In this document: positions 38,837 through 49,200 of the stretch, one piece after another
Layout: each line of letters begins with the position of its first letter
Numbering within the stretch: position 1 is the stretch's first letter
Origin: Tilletia caries
Lineage: Eukaryota > Basidiomycota > Exobasidiomycetes > Tilletiales > Tilletiaceae
Assembly (NCBI GenBank): GCA_032718865.1
Contig: JALUTQ010000010.1
Span: forward strand, 1 to 64,000
Length of the DNA stretch: 64,000 bases
Reading direction: 5' to 3'
Position numbers and translations under genes: made by a program
The notes under the pieces: generated by a model
The model's database searches: none
What the model saw: only the letters and a program-made list of their open reading frames with translations
What the model was told of the DNA's origin: nothing

Positions 38837-39202
38837 TCTGGTCTGGACCTCGTTGCGGGTTGATATGGCGGCTGCAGAAGCTGAGTGACCAAGTCAACTC
38901 GGATGCTCGACGCAACGCACGCGTTCACAGCTCACGCAGAGCAACGTGGACGTGACGAACGACGCGTCACGAAATGAGACGCTGCATATCGAACCAGCGT
39001 TGCCAGACAGCACGTGTTGACGCGTCGCAGAATGTGCTGGAAAAGGACCCTGGTGGACGCGTTTGTGGACGCGTTCATAATCACGTTGCACGGAGTCGAA
39101 AACGTCAAGAGCGACGTGACGTTTCGTTCCCTTTCCACAACCCAACCACCACTTCTCTTCCACTCACAGTTCCTGCTTGTCTCCATTCATTGCCATCGCA
39201 AC
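38837..39202. promoter_or_regulatory. Divergent promoter with five ACGCGT sites
   Basis: This 366 bp interval separates the start codons of the divergent pair. ACGCGT occurs at 38919, 38962, 39020, 39057 and 39069, five times in 156 bp. In yeasts this hexamer is the MluI cell-cycle box bound by the MBF complex at G1/S; that it works so here is inference. A CACGTG palindrome lies at 39011. No clear TATA box was seen. The position fits control of both genes together. Confidence 0.5.
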
Positions 39203-41166
39203 ATGAGCAGGCGCAAGATTCAAGCAGCTGCGGTTCCCTCCATCACGTTGTTCAGTACGCCACGACACGCGAACGCTTCTACGCGCACGCCATTGGGCTC
39301 TGGTACACGGAACGCTCTTGCACCGCAATCCTCAAACGCAGATAGGGACGCCCGCAGCCGCGATAACCTCGGGATCGACATCGAAAACGATAATGGAGAC
39401 GACGTCGACAAGCGCAACGCCGATGACAAAGATGTTGATGTTGATGTTGACGAAGATGCTAGCAAGGATGATGACAACGACGTCGAGGAAGATGAGGACG
39501 ATGAACTTCCTCTGTCGGGTCAGGGACGACGTGCTAATCCAGCAGCAAGGGCCAGGGGATCATTGCCTGCCATTAACGACCTCTCTTTTCTCGACAACAA
39601 CGATGACAACTTTGACGACCTCAATGACGACTTCGATGATTACCGCGATGAGTCGTTGGACAATGCTGGAGCGCGTGGCGACAAACGGAAGCGGTCTAAT
39701 TCAGACGAAGCTCGCCCGGAGTATCGGGAACCTTTGCCCCCGACGCTGCAGAGATGGGCAGATCGATTTGAGCTCGGACCTGACGCGAGAGACTTGCTGG
39801 AGGACCGATACCAACTTGCAATGAGTATGAAGGTGCGTAACCAAATGTTCAGAGAACGAAAGTTTGAGGCGTGGACCTGATTCTGATCAATCTTTCCTCA
39901 CAAAGGATGACGGGGCCATTCCCTCGTCGGCAGACATTTTTGACTGGGCCCGAGATCTAGCAACATGGGATCAAGCAGCACACGTCAAGATTCATCTTGA
40001 GCAGGCCTTGAACAGTATCGATGAACTTACAGAGGAGGTACGTGGCCTGAAGAAGGAAACTATGACTATGACGAAAGTAGATCTGGTAAGTACAGTCAAT
40101 TTGGCCATTCTCCTTTCAAAGTATCGTCTCGTCGATCTCAATTCTTACCACACTTGTCGCCCATTGCTTTACAGAGGGAGCTTGGCAAGAAGGTTGCCTT
40201 TGTGTTCTTCAGTGATCTCATCACTGAGTACAGCGCCAGCTCCAACATTGTCGGACGAACGATGGTGAGACCTGCTGCCAGTGGACAATACCCTCCTTCC
40301 TGTTTACATGCATGTCAATTTCTCCAGTTTCAACTCACACACGATCTGGCTCTCTGCTTTGGCAGAGATTCCTCAAGGAATGTCCCGAACAAGTGACCGC
40401 TCATTTCAAAGAGCTGATCGAGGATGCGGATGTCTGCGACAGTCATATCGAGCCCAAGGTCCGCCAGTTGGTCAACCGTATGCGAGACATGGGTGCGACC
40501 AGAGTGAGTTTGCCATATCCCATACTCCCACCAAGCAACATTAAACTTCTGCCTGCTCCAATTCTAACCTCTTATCGTTTGACTTCTGCTAATGCTGGTG
40601 ATCTACTTCTAAAGCTTCACAAGTCCCTGGGAATTGACGATGGAACGGAGCGGCAGAGCGGTCATGAGCTGTGGGGCGCCATCTGCACCGGCTACAGTAT
40701 TCCTTTCACCAAGAAGCGTGGAATGCGTCTCATATACATGGTGAGAATAACAGTATTGGTCGAGCTTTGAGTTTCTCTTCTTGCGTACCCATAACCCAGG
40801 TCCCTGACTCTATACGTTCCCTCTCGTTCCCTAGCGCTACATTGCAACGCGACATCATCCTCGCGAGAAGAACGGAAGGCCAGTTGGGGACTTTTGGGAG
40901 ACGATAGACGAGACCCTAAAAGCCTTCCGCCACCTGCAGGAACGAGACTCCGAGGCCGCAACCAAGTGAGCACCCCGCACGCACAAGAGCCGTCCCATGA
41001 AGAGGTGTAAGATGTTTGCTGAAGTTCATCGAATACGTTTGACAGAGAGCTCGAAGCCATTTGGAAAAACGACCAGAAGCGCTTCGGTACCTTCGAGTAC
41101 TTGACCTTGAAGAAGGCCGACGCTAAGCGCGAGGAAGCCCTCTTTAACGCGATGCGGGCCAGGTAG
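39203..41166 (+). CDS. Acidic 471-residue protein, 7 exons, unknown function
   Basis: Exons are 39203-39832, 39906-40085, 40175-40264, 40366-40503, 40615-40740, 40835-40965 and 41046-41166. All introns are GT-AG and all joins stay in frame to a TAG stop. The first ATG after the promoter was chosen; an upstream extension in the same frame is open but looks non-coding. Residues about 55-105 and 130-155 are almost entirely D, E and N, followed by a basic KRKR near 161 that could be a nuclear signal. The C-terminal two thirds are mixed and helical-looking, with no motif I recognise. The gene is divergent from the transposase-like gene and shares its promoter region, so it may be the accessory gene of the same element. 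It is the only multi-exon gene here without a defect. Confidence 0.75.
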
Positions 41167-43799
41167 ATCTTCGCATGCTTCTACCAGGCACCAGGCACCA
41201 GCATCCCAGTCTTCCAGTCTCCTTGCATCGGCCACCAGCTTTTCCGATCTCATGGTGTGTTCATTGCTTCCCCAGCACCCCTTCTCTCTTCTCCTCTTCT
41301 CTGCTCTGTGCTCGAACGTTTTCATTGCAGTTCACTGTTCAACGATGACGCCAAACCTCAGTCTCCTCAGGCCGGGCGCCGGGGCCTGACGATCGTCATT
41401 CAGTGCTCTTCGTTTGGTCAATCGCACAAACTCGCGTCCTCGACGCACGCTCTCCTGCTGCACGCCGACATCTATCATTTCCTCCTCGTTGGTTGGCTAC
41501 AATCTCGTGATCGAGTCATTGAGCCAAACGGCCGGCGTGTTCCCGCGCCCTGAACTGCTCTTTGTTCACTTTCTAACTCCTTTTTTCATCCTTGCACTGC
41601 TGAAGATTTCCACTTCTTGCAACGATTTCCACTTCTTGCAACGAGAGAAAACAGATACAGAACGGCGTCGAGACCCAAAGGCAAAGACTCGCACGTAGCC
41701 ACTCGCGCTCAGTTCTCATCCTTTGAGGCAAGACTCAAGAGCGACCGTGAACGTGATACCAGGATGCGTTAACGACTTAACGTCGAAGGCTGTGAGTAAT
41801 TCTTCTCCCTTCCTCTTCTTCGGTCTTCCTCCCTCTTCTCCCTTGCTCTTTTACCTTCTGGCTCAATCAGAACCCATTCGTATCGAAGGGAGTTGCGGAC
41901 TGCGGTCCTCACCCTCGCCATTTCGTCTTCTTCATACAGCGTCATCTTGGCCTTGTCCTGTCCCTCTCCTTGGCCGCCCATTCGTTCGGCTTTCTCTTTG
42001 TCGCCACAGGTAGCCATCAGTTCGAAATTAAGGCGAGTCTCAGTCTCTGCCTCGGCCCTCGTACAACGTACACTTTTGCGTCAGCGTACTGACCTCTCAG
42101 CCCTGCCAAAGTTCCGCATTGATCTCTGACTGTGCCGCTCTCAGCTCTTGACATTCCACAGATGAGACAACAGCGAACCCAGATGCAACGGGTGGTCGAT
42201 GCCTACCACTGTCTCTTCCCGCCTCCGTTCTGCGTACCACTCATGACCCAGGAACCCATGGAGACCGATATTCGCCGCGTCAGAGGCGGAGAGGACCGGG
42301 TTCTGTTGACGTAAGTATGCGTTATGGCCTCGTGAACGTCGTGTAGCTCCGTTAGTCTTTCCAAGTTTCCGACTGCAACGCTCAAATATTTTTCATTCTT
42401 CAATCCACAGCTTCTGATACATTGGTGCGTGTACAGCTGTCAGCTACAGAGTATGCCACTTCAAGAAACAGTCCAGAGGACTGACCTCGCTCACTTGCCG
42501 CCACGCACCCGTCTAGACTCCACAGATGCCTGTTTGGTCGGCTGCACTTTCGCGGAGATACTGAGCTGCATGTCACTCTTCCAAGGACGCGATTGTGAGT
42601 AGCTTCTTTCCAGCCTCAGAAAGTAGGAACGATCTCTCATTGGACATTGACTCATCACATTGTCTCGCATCGCAATTCCAGACCGCCATCAGTCATTACC
42701 GTTCGTTCTCGAGACACGGGGATAAACGAGATGAAGCGCATGGCCCGTGGGAGGCAAGTAACGTAACTCGTGCGGCTTCCTTCTGCTGACATCCTGACTT
42801 CGGTATACCGTATGTCCGTATACCCTTCTGCGGCCTCTGACGCTGATGCTTCTCGATACTGATAACTGAACAGGTTTTTGATGGCGGGTCTCTACTCATA
42901 TATTTACGTACTCGTGTGTACAGGTTTCTGGCTTCGGAACAATAAACACTGACCAGAGTACATGTTGAACGCTTTTTATTTTTTTATTTTTTTGATCAGA
43001 CAAAAAAAACAGGAAGATATGAACGAGGAGGTGAGTTGTTACTTGTTTGCGTGATCCCTGTCTCCTTCTGCTGTTGCAAACGTCGATGAAGGGCCGAGAT
43101 TCGTGCTCTCCCGTTTTCGTTCATCGTTCCGCGCACAAAGAGGACTTTGCCTCGCCGTGGACGAGAGGGAGAATAAGCTGACACTCTTCGCCACTTCACT
43201 AAAAACTGCACTCCATGAAGTCGACTGATCATTAAATGCTAACCCTTTCCTTGCTCGATTCACATACCACAGGGCACAGACTGCTGACTGATTCTAGGCC
43301 ACCCCATTTGGCACCGATCATCCGCTTTTCACTGTTCACTGAAATGAGAGACGCATGCCTTTGCTTCCAGTTGGCTGACCCTTTCCATCTTCAAGGCTGC
43401 TGGCTGACAAGTCATCTCCCTTTTTCATGTAGTTCAACCATTGCACACATCAAAACCGAGCCAACTGTCAGATCGATCGAAATTCAAGTATTCAACCGGC
43501 CTTCGAAAGAAGAACATTCAACATCCACATGACCACATTCCACAGTTTAGGAGGATCGGAGGACATAGGGCGGGGTGGATCGATATTCGAGCATGGCAGC
43601 GATCAGATCGAAGGGCGACCAGTGACGTTGTCCGAGGAAGGAGGAAGGAGGACGGTTCACAGCGGGCAGAGAGCATGGAACAGGATGCGTGGGTCGGAAT
43701 AGGAATGGAGAAAGAGTGGAGATCAGAGCGGGACGAGTAGACAGAAGGATTAGCGACCCCAATGTTTGGCAGCAATACCACTCAATCATGCACCTATAC
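41167..43799. other. Unassigned region downstream of the acidic gene
   Basis: Only short reading frames without recognisable domains are seen. The stretch 41800-42130 is pyrimidine-rich with intron-like GT and AG words. It could hold the 3' UTR and the remaining end of the element carrying the divergent pair, but no terminal inverted repeat was found. Confidence 0.3.
41606..41643 (+). repeat. 19-bp tandem duplication
   Basis: ATTTCCACTTCTTGCAACG occurs twice in direct succession with no mismatch. It lies downstream of the acidic-protein gene in otherwise non-coding sequence. Confidence 0.8.
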
Positions 43800-44592
43800 T
43801 GAGCGTTTTTTGACCGGGTTTTTCAAGTCCTGAATGGCTGGTATTATTTGCAGTGAATTCATAAGGCGTAAGGCGTCGGAACCGGTCCTCAGCGAGTGCT
43901 GACGAGGTCCTGAGGGTATCCCACGACATCCCCCAATGCAAGTATCTGAGGACTCTCGACGATTAAGCCCAAAATGATTGTGAGGAATCCTCACTCAAGT
44001 GAGCCTCACTGCTCACCGCGATCATCCCACGTGATCCTCACGGCCGATCAGGATGATCGTGGCCGACTGGCAGTGTAGAAAAAATAGTAGCTATAACTTT
44101 TTCAGATCGGCGCGGAGTAACTAATAGTTGAAATAGTTATGAAAAATCGCACTTGGCTGATATAGCCACTAGATAGTCACTATGTAGTAGCTCCAGCTAC
44201 TCCTAGTCACATATAGTCGCTATCTCAGTTACTCATAGCCACATATAGTGACTATTTCGCCGAAATGTAACTTTTTGTGTTGGACAGAGGCTGGCTGAGA
44301 CAGCTGCTGGATAGTTACTATACAGTAGTTCCAGTCACTTATAGCCACATATAGTGACTATGTCGATCTCACTTTGTGCTGAACCAGCCACAGGTAGCTG
44401 CTGGAAGTGACTATAGTGGCTATTTCAGCGAAAAGCCAACGAAAATTTTGCATGGCTGAAATAGTAACTATTAGTTTTTATAGTAGCTATATCTCACTTG
44501 ACTATACTATTTCCCGCCGAGGTGACCACTCACTATAACTTGACTATACTATTTCGCAGAAAAGTGGTAACTCTAGTAGCTTGCCGAGCCTT
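43800..44592. repeat. TATAGT-rich repeat with flanking GATCGTGG/CTCAGG words
   Basis: From 44073 (GGCAGTGTAGAAAAAATAGT) to 44592 (GCTTGCCGAGCCTTG) the sequence is made of short A/T-rich, often palindromic words such as CACATATAGTGACTAT and TAACTATTAGTT. The part before it, 43800-44070, has recurrent CTCAGG, GAGGATC and GATGATCGTGG words. The same end words occur in inverted order around 31631-31735. No target duplication was identified. Confidence 0.5.
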
Positions 44593-45075
44593 GTGTGGAT
44601 GTGATGATGGAAAAAAATACATGACATGGGCGAGAGCCGAGAAGTTGGCGGACATGAGGGGGAAGGGAGAGAAGGAGGGAGGGGGAGGAAGACGGAGAGC
44701 GCAAGCTATTGATGTCGGACGTGGGAAGCTGCAAGAGAAGGAAAGGTGAGGATGCTAGAGAGCGTGACTGCGTGAGGAGAGATGGAAAAGAGTGGAAAGA
44801 GATTGAGTGTGAGACGAGGCTAGATGACTGTGGGAAGCAGGAAGCATCAGTGAGCAGAGAAACGGGGTCAGCGAGGGGAGAGAGTATGTCAGCAGCTCGG
44901 AGGCAGTTGCGCAGGGACTGGCGACGCGCTGCGGGAGAAGAGCAGAGACTGAGGAAAAATGAGATAAGGTGAGACGAGCTGGGTTAGGACGCAGAGTGCA
45001 GGGGGAGGCGGAGGCTGGGTACGACGCGCACGGTAGTAGCGCGCGACATGCCCTTGGCGCCTGCGCCCTGCGCCC
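44593..45075. other. Purine-rich unassigned stretch
   Basis: The plus strand is rich in GAGA, GGAGGGAGG and GAAGG words (for example 44660-44700). Reading frames on both strands are low-complexity and unconvincing. No gene is called. Confidence 0.4.
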
Positions 45076-45077
45076 TA

Positions 45078-45893
45078 AGGTTGTCCCCGAAGTTGACGCG
45101 GAGCTGGGGGTTTTGCGGACTCCGTACTCCTCCGACGGAGGGCTCCGCCGGAGGCGGAGCGCGGAGCTCACTTTTGAGAAATTTTTGATCTTAAAAAAGC
45201 ACGGAGCCCGCCTGAAGGACTCTGCCGGAATTTGCGCGGAGCGCGGAGCCCAATCCTGGGCCCACTAGCCAAAAGTGCGGAGCGCGGAGTCGTCAAAACT
45301 GTGTGAAAATTCCGGCGGAATTTCCGCGGAATTCCGTCGGAGCCGTGAGGTCACGTGATAGTCGAAAATAGGGGTCACGTGACCTCATTTTGGGTGCGCT
45401 CCGCCGGAATTCCGCAAAAGTTCCGCGGAAATGTGCGGAATTCCGAGAAAATAGGCATCGTCGAGACACGCGCAGGGGATAAAATAGGCATCGTCGAGAC
45501 ACGCGCAGGGGATAAAACAGGCATCTTCATCCGTTGAGAACTTCAAAATAGCACTGGAGTCAATACCGCAACAATGTCGGATGGTAAATGTATAGCTCTG
45601 ATTGTATTAGAGTCATTCTGAGAGCAACTTATACCACCACTGCGCTCCGACGGAATTCCGAGCTCCGCATACACGGAGCACGGAGGAGCATTATGAAAAC
45701 GCACAGAAAAAACGCGGAGCGCGGAGCGCGGAGCTGGGATTTAAACTTTTGTATAATTCCGTCGGAACGCGGAGCTGGTTTTTTTCCGCTCTGTCTTAGT
45801 CTGCGGAGGCGGAGCTCGTCTCAAAAAGTCAAAATTCCGGCGGAATTTGGAAGTGCGGAGGCGGAGCCCTGCGCGTGACTCCGGGGACAACCT
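45078..45893. mobile_element. CGGAG-rich element with TA target duplication
   Basis: The 816 bp element starts AGGTTGTCCCCG and ends CGGGGACAACCT, exact inverse copies, and TA flanks both sides (45076-45077 and 45894-45895). This fits a Tc1/mariner-type non-autonomous element. The interior is dominated by CGGAGC, GCGGAG and GGAATTCCG words and their complements, and carries a 34-bp tandem duplication at about 45450-45518 (ATAGGCATCGTCGAGACACG within it). No transposase is present. Confidence 0.65.
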
Positions 45894-45895
45894 TA

Positions 45896-46980
45896 TTCAT
45901 TTACATGCTTATCTAAATGTGTCAGTGTTTGAGAAGTGAACTTTAGCTTTGGAAGACTGCGCCTATTTGAGAACGATGTGTCGGGCGTGTCAGGGAACAA
46001 TCCCAGATCTTATAATTATTACTACTCCGCCTCAACGCCTCATGCCTCAAGCATGACGCATCACGCATCACGTCTCAACACGGAAGATTCGATGGCGATT
46101 GATGCATGGTGGTGGAACATGGAGGCCGGAGGGCGAGTTCAATGCTCAGCTACGCATCAGACAGGGCCACTACACGCGCCCCGCAAGATGTACTTGTTTT
46201 CACACGTTGTCTAATTGCTGAAATCATGTAAAGTTACGTAGCGGAGAAATTGTTGTGACGGCATACCGCCTGCTGCATGGTGCATGCTCGCCTGAGATTC
46301 AAAGCTTAGACAAATTAAGCTGACCTCTGGGCGCTGGTCAACGTAATGGTCGACATACAAGAGACCTATAGACTGCAGTCCTGATGCCTGAGATATGAGA
46401 TTGTTCAGCGCTCCACGCTTTGACACTTCAATGCGGCGGCTATCTCTTGTCTCATGTCTGACGTGAGTTATCGGGCAGATGAGTCCTTGATTCGGGACCG
46501 AGATGTAACTTTGACCGAAGGCAGGAAGGTGAGCCCACCCAGGCGGCAGCGCGGTAGCAGTCAGCTCCCCGGCACCGGTCCCCGCCTCTTCGCTGAAGCC
46601 CTCAACCTCGACTCAATGACCTAATTACCATTCACGCGGCATGGTTCGGAACTTAAAAGTAGGCCATTGTGTGACCGAGCTGGCAAAGGCCGGGTGAAGT
46701 CAGACATAGAGATGTATTCAATACATCGAGCGCTGATGGACGGGGAGGAGCATTAGTCATCGTCTTTGTGCGGATGCGAGCAAGATGGATACCGGACAGG
46801 GCTGGGGAGGGGAACAAATGATGCTCGCGGTCCTTTGTGTTGTTGCTCGTCAGTACCTTGCTCATGCATGCGGCTCCCGCACAAACGGGCAGCGGGCATC
46901 CGAATGGGTGTATAATCCAACCACATTCCTCAGCCAACCCCATCCATAGCCCACAGACACGCAATGACTCAAACTTCAAA
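45896..46980. other. Unassigned region
   Basis: Short reading frames on both strands show no domain. A small run of ACGCATCACGC-like words lies at 46040-46080. Nothing further can be supported. Confidence 0.3.
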
Positions 46981-47193
46981 AGCACAAGAAGCACCGGGAG
47001 TGCTCTGGGACGCGGCGCTTTTGGAGCAGTATACAAAGTTTGGATGGCCGATGGCCACGTCTCGGGGTTGAAGCTCATCAACGTCGCCTCAGTCGATGAG
47101 GCTCATCTTCGCCTCATTTTGCAAGAAGCAGATTTACACGCCCAGACAAAACATCTGTCCATTGTCCGAGCTTTTAGTTTGGAATTTGATTAA
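46981..47193 (+). pseudogene. Protein kinase N-lobe fragment
   Basis: About 70 codons resemble the start of a serine/threonine kinase domain. There is a glycine-rich loop (GRGAFGAVYKV), a GLKLIN strand whose lysine (codon at about 47071) matches the ATP-binding lysine, a helix-like stretch with LQEADLHAQTKH in the position of the conserved glutamate helix, and a following SIVRAFSLEFD strand. A stop follows at once. The catalytic loop (HRD) and DFG regions are absent, and none was found in the next 300 bases. A kinase domain is normally about 260 residues, so this is a remnant. Confidence 0.55.
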
Positions 47194-47993
47194 CAAAGAA
47201 GGTGCGACTGAGCTTATTGGTACTTGCAGCTTTCATTTCATCGGCCGCAGTCGCATTCTCCTCGAGGGTCAGGGTCAGGATTCTTGTGAGGTGCCATCCC
47301 TGGCGACGATTTTGCGAGGTGGTCTGCAAATTCCAAAGATGCATTTTAGGGTCAGCCAATATGATATTGCGCTATTTTATCTAGTAAGTCATGCGTTTTT
47401 CCACAGCGCAAAACTGGGATACAGCCAACAAGAACTTCAAAGAGAATAAAACAAATTATTATCGTCTCTCTGTTTTTTATGTGCTCAAAGTATCATGAGT
47501 TTGGCGAGAGAATGAGAGTAACATGCGGCCTTGCGAGAAGTGGAGGTGAGGAAAGCAAAGATTTTTCTTCAGAAAGAAAGAAGAAGTCCAACATCGTCTT
47601 CTTCCCCTCGTATCACCTCCGTGCAACCGCAATTTGACCCAGAGGCGTTGACATAGATAGTATGCTTACGTTCTACACCAGACCGCCTAAGTACATAGCA
47701 GACGAAAGCACAAAGAGCCAGAAAGGCGAAAAATCGTACCCTCAGCTGTGGGCCATTCTTATTTTTTTACTAAATAATTTATGTCAGTCGTTCAATGCCC
47801 TTTTTTGTTTTGTTGATCTCAGTTCTTTTAAACGTCCGCGGTGCTCCACTTGGTTTTCAATTCTATTAATATAATGAAGAAAAGATATAAAGAGTGAGTT
47901 CTTACTCAGATATGTTTCCTGCACATCAGTACTGCTTTTTTGTTTCTACTGGAATTTTAACTTTGACCTCACTCAGCTGCCTGCATCTCTTCA

Positions 47994-49200
47994 TCATCCA
48001 TCCTGCGCTTGGAGGAAAGCAAATCATTGCTGCCATTACAGACGAACAAAGCGCCCAGTCAATTCTGATCTCCACCTGGAGACTCTTCTATGCCTCCCCC
48101 TCACTCAAGTACTACCTTGGCTTCCCCATTCTCTCCGACCGACTGCCCGCGATCTGAGAGGACCGCTCAAATTTTTTCCAACAACTCGTCTACTCGCCAT
48201 CAAGGTCTTCGCACAGCTCGTCGGTCTGCCCGCTGCTACGCGCGTCGAGTACGAGCGCAAGTGGATGGGCGACGTCGGTTGTTTCTCGGATGAGATTGCG
48301 CTCAAACTGCGGTACTCCAGCAAACCAAAATTTAGTCCTGTTGAAGCCGGGAGGAAGGGGATGGACCTGGAGGAGGGTACATCAGTACGGATACGGGGGT
48401 CAAGAGTTCAGGCGTACGGGTTTGGGCGATTGTCCAGTTCGAGGGCGTCTTTGTCGAGTAGCTCGATGTCTGCGTCCTTCCTTGAGTCGGGTTTGAGTGG
48501 ACACAGGAGATATGGGCGAAGTTTGCATCGATCCAGATCCTCATCTCTGTAATCGAGGAAACACGTGAATATCAACTCTTTGCTGGGGACTTGCACCCTC
48601 TCGTCGTCAAAAGCGCCGTAGTGGTTGTGCATTCAACGGCCAACGCAGTGCATCTCCATCCCTTGCGTCCGAACGCGCGCAACCAGCTTCTGTGGCAGGT
48701 ACAGACGTCGTCATTTCTGACAGACAGCTGCAGCTCAAAACTCCCATAGACGCATACCAGTCACGCCTCCCGGAGAGAGCTATGGACGGAGCCGAGACAA
48801 AGACGATAGACGATAGACGAACTGTTCTGCTTCCCTCTGGGACTTTGCATGGAGCAGAAATGGGGCCCTAGCGGAACAAGCGTTGGAAGTCATCATCAAG
48901 TTGTTCATTCCGTTCATACGCATGCTAGGGTCGAACCCTACTCTGTCCCTTCGCTCGCTTTGCTCCGGAGGCTTCGACCAAACGATATACTCCTCCTGTA
49001 AAGCGAGCTACCCGATACCAACAGCGTTCTGACCGGTGGAGTGCGATGCTTACTTCGTTGCGCGGTCAAGGGCGACGATGCGGACATCACAAAGTTCAAC
49101 ACAACAGAGTTGTGGGAGCATGTCGGGGAGGGGGGGTATACGTGCTGTTGGCGGTGGGTGACGATTAACGAGTACGGGGGGTCCACGTGGAGAAAGCTGT
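47994..49200 (+). pseudogene. Decayed unassigned coding island
   Basis: Three stretches look coding on the plus strand but are not in one frame: about 47994-48155 (FVSTGILTLTSLSC onward), about 48152-48440 (DLRGPLKFFPTTRLLAIKV onward) and about 49037-49200 (DITKFNTTELWEHVGEGG onward). The first two would join if the frame changed near 48150. I do not recognise the family. Stops and frame changes between the blocks argue for a broken gene; an intron-containing gene is the alternative. Confidence 0.25.

Noticed and set aside
39014..39202. N-terminal extension of the acidic protein to 39014
   Set aside because: The extra 63 codons overlap the ACGCGT promoter boxes, look non-coding, and lack a better start than the ATG at 39203.
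44498..45268. Overlapping plus- and minus-strand frames of 80-140 codons
   Set aside because: They come from purine-rich and CGGAG low-complexity sequence that is open on both strands.
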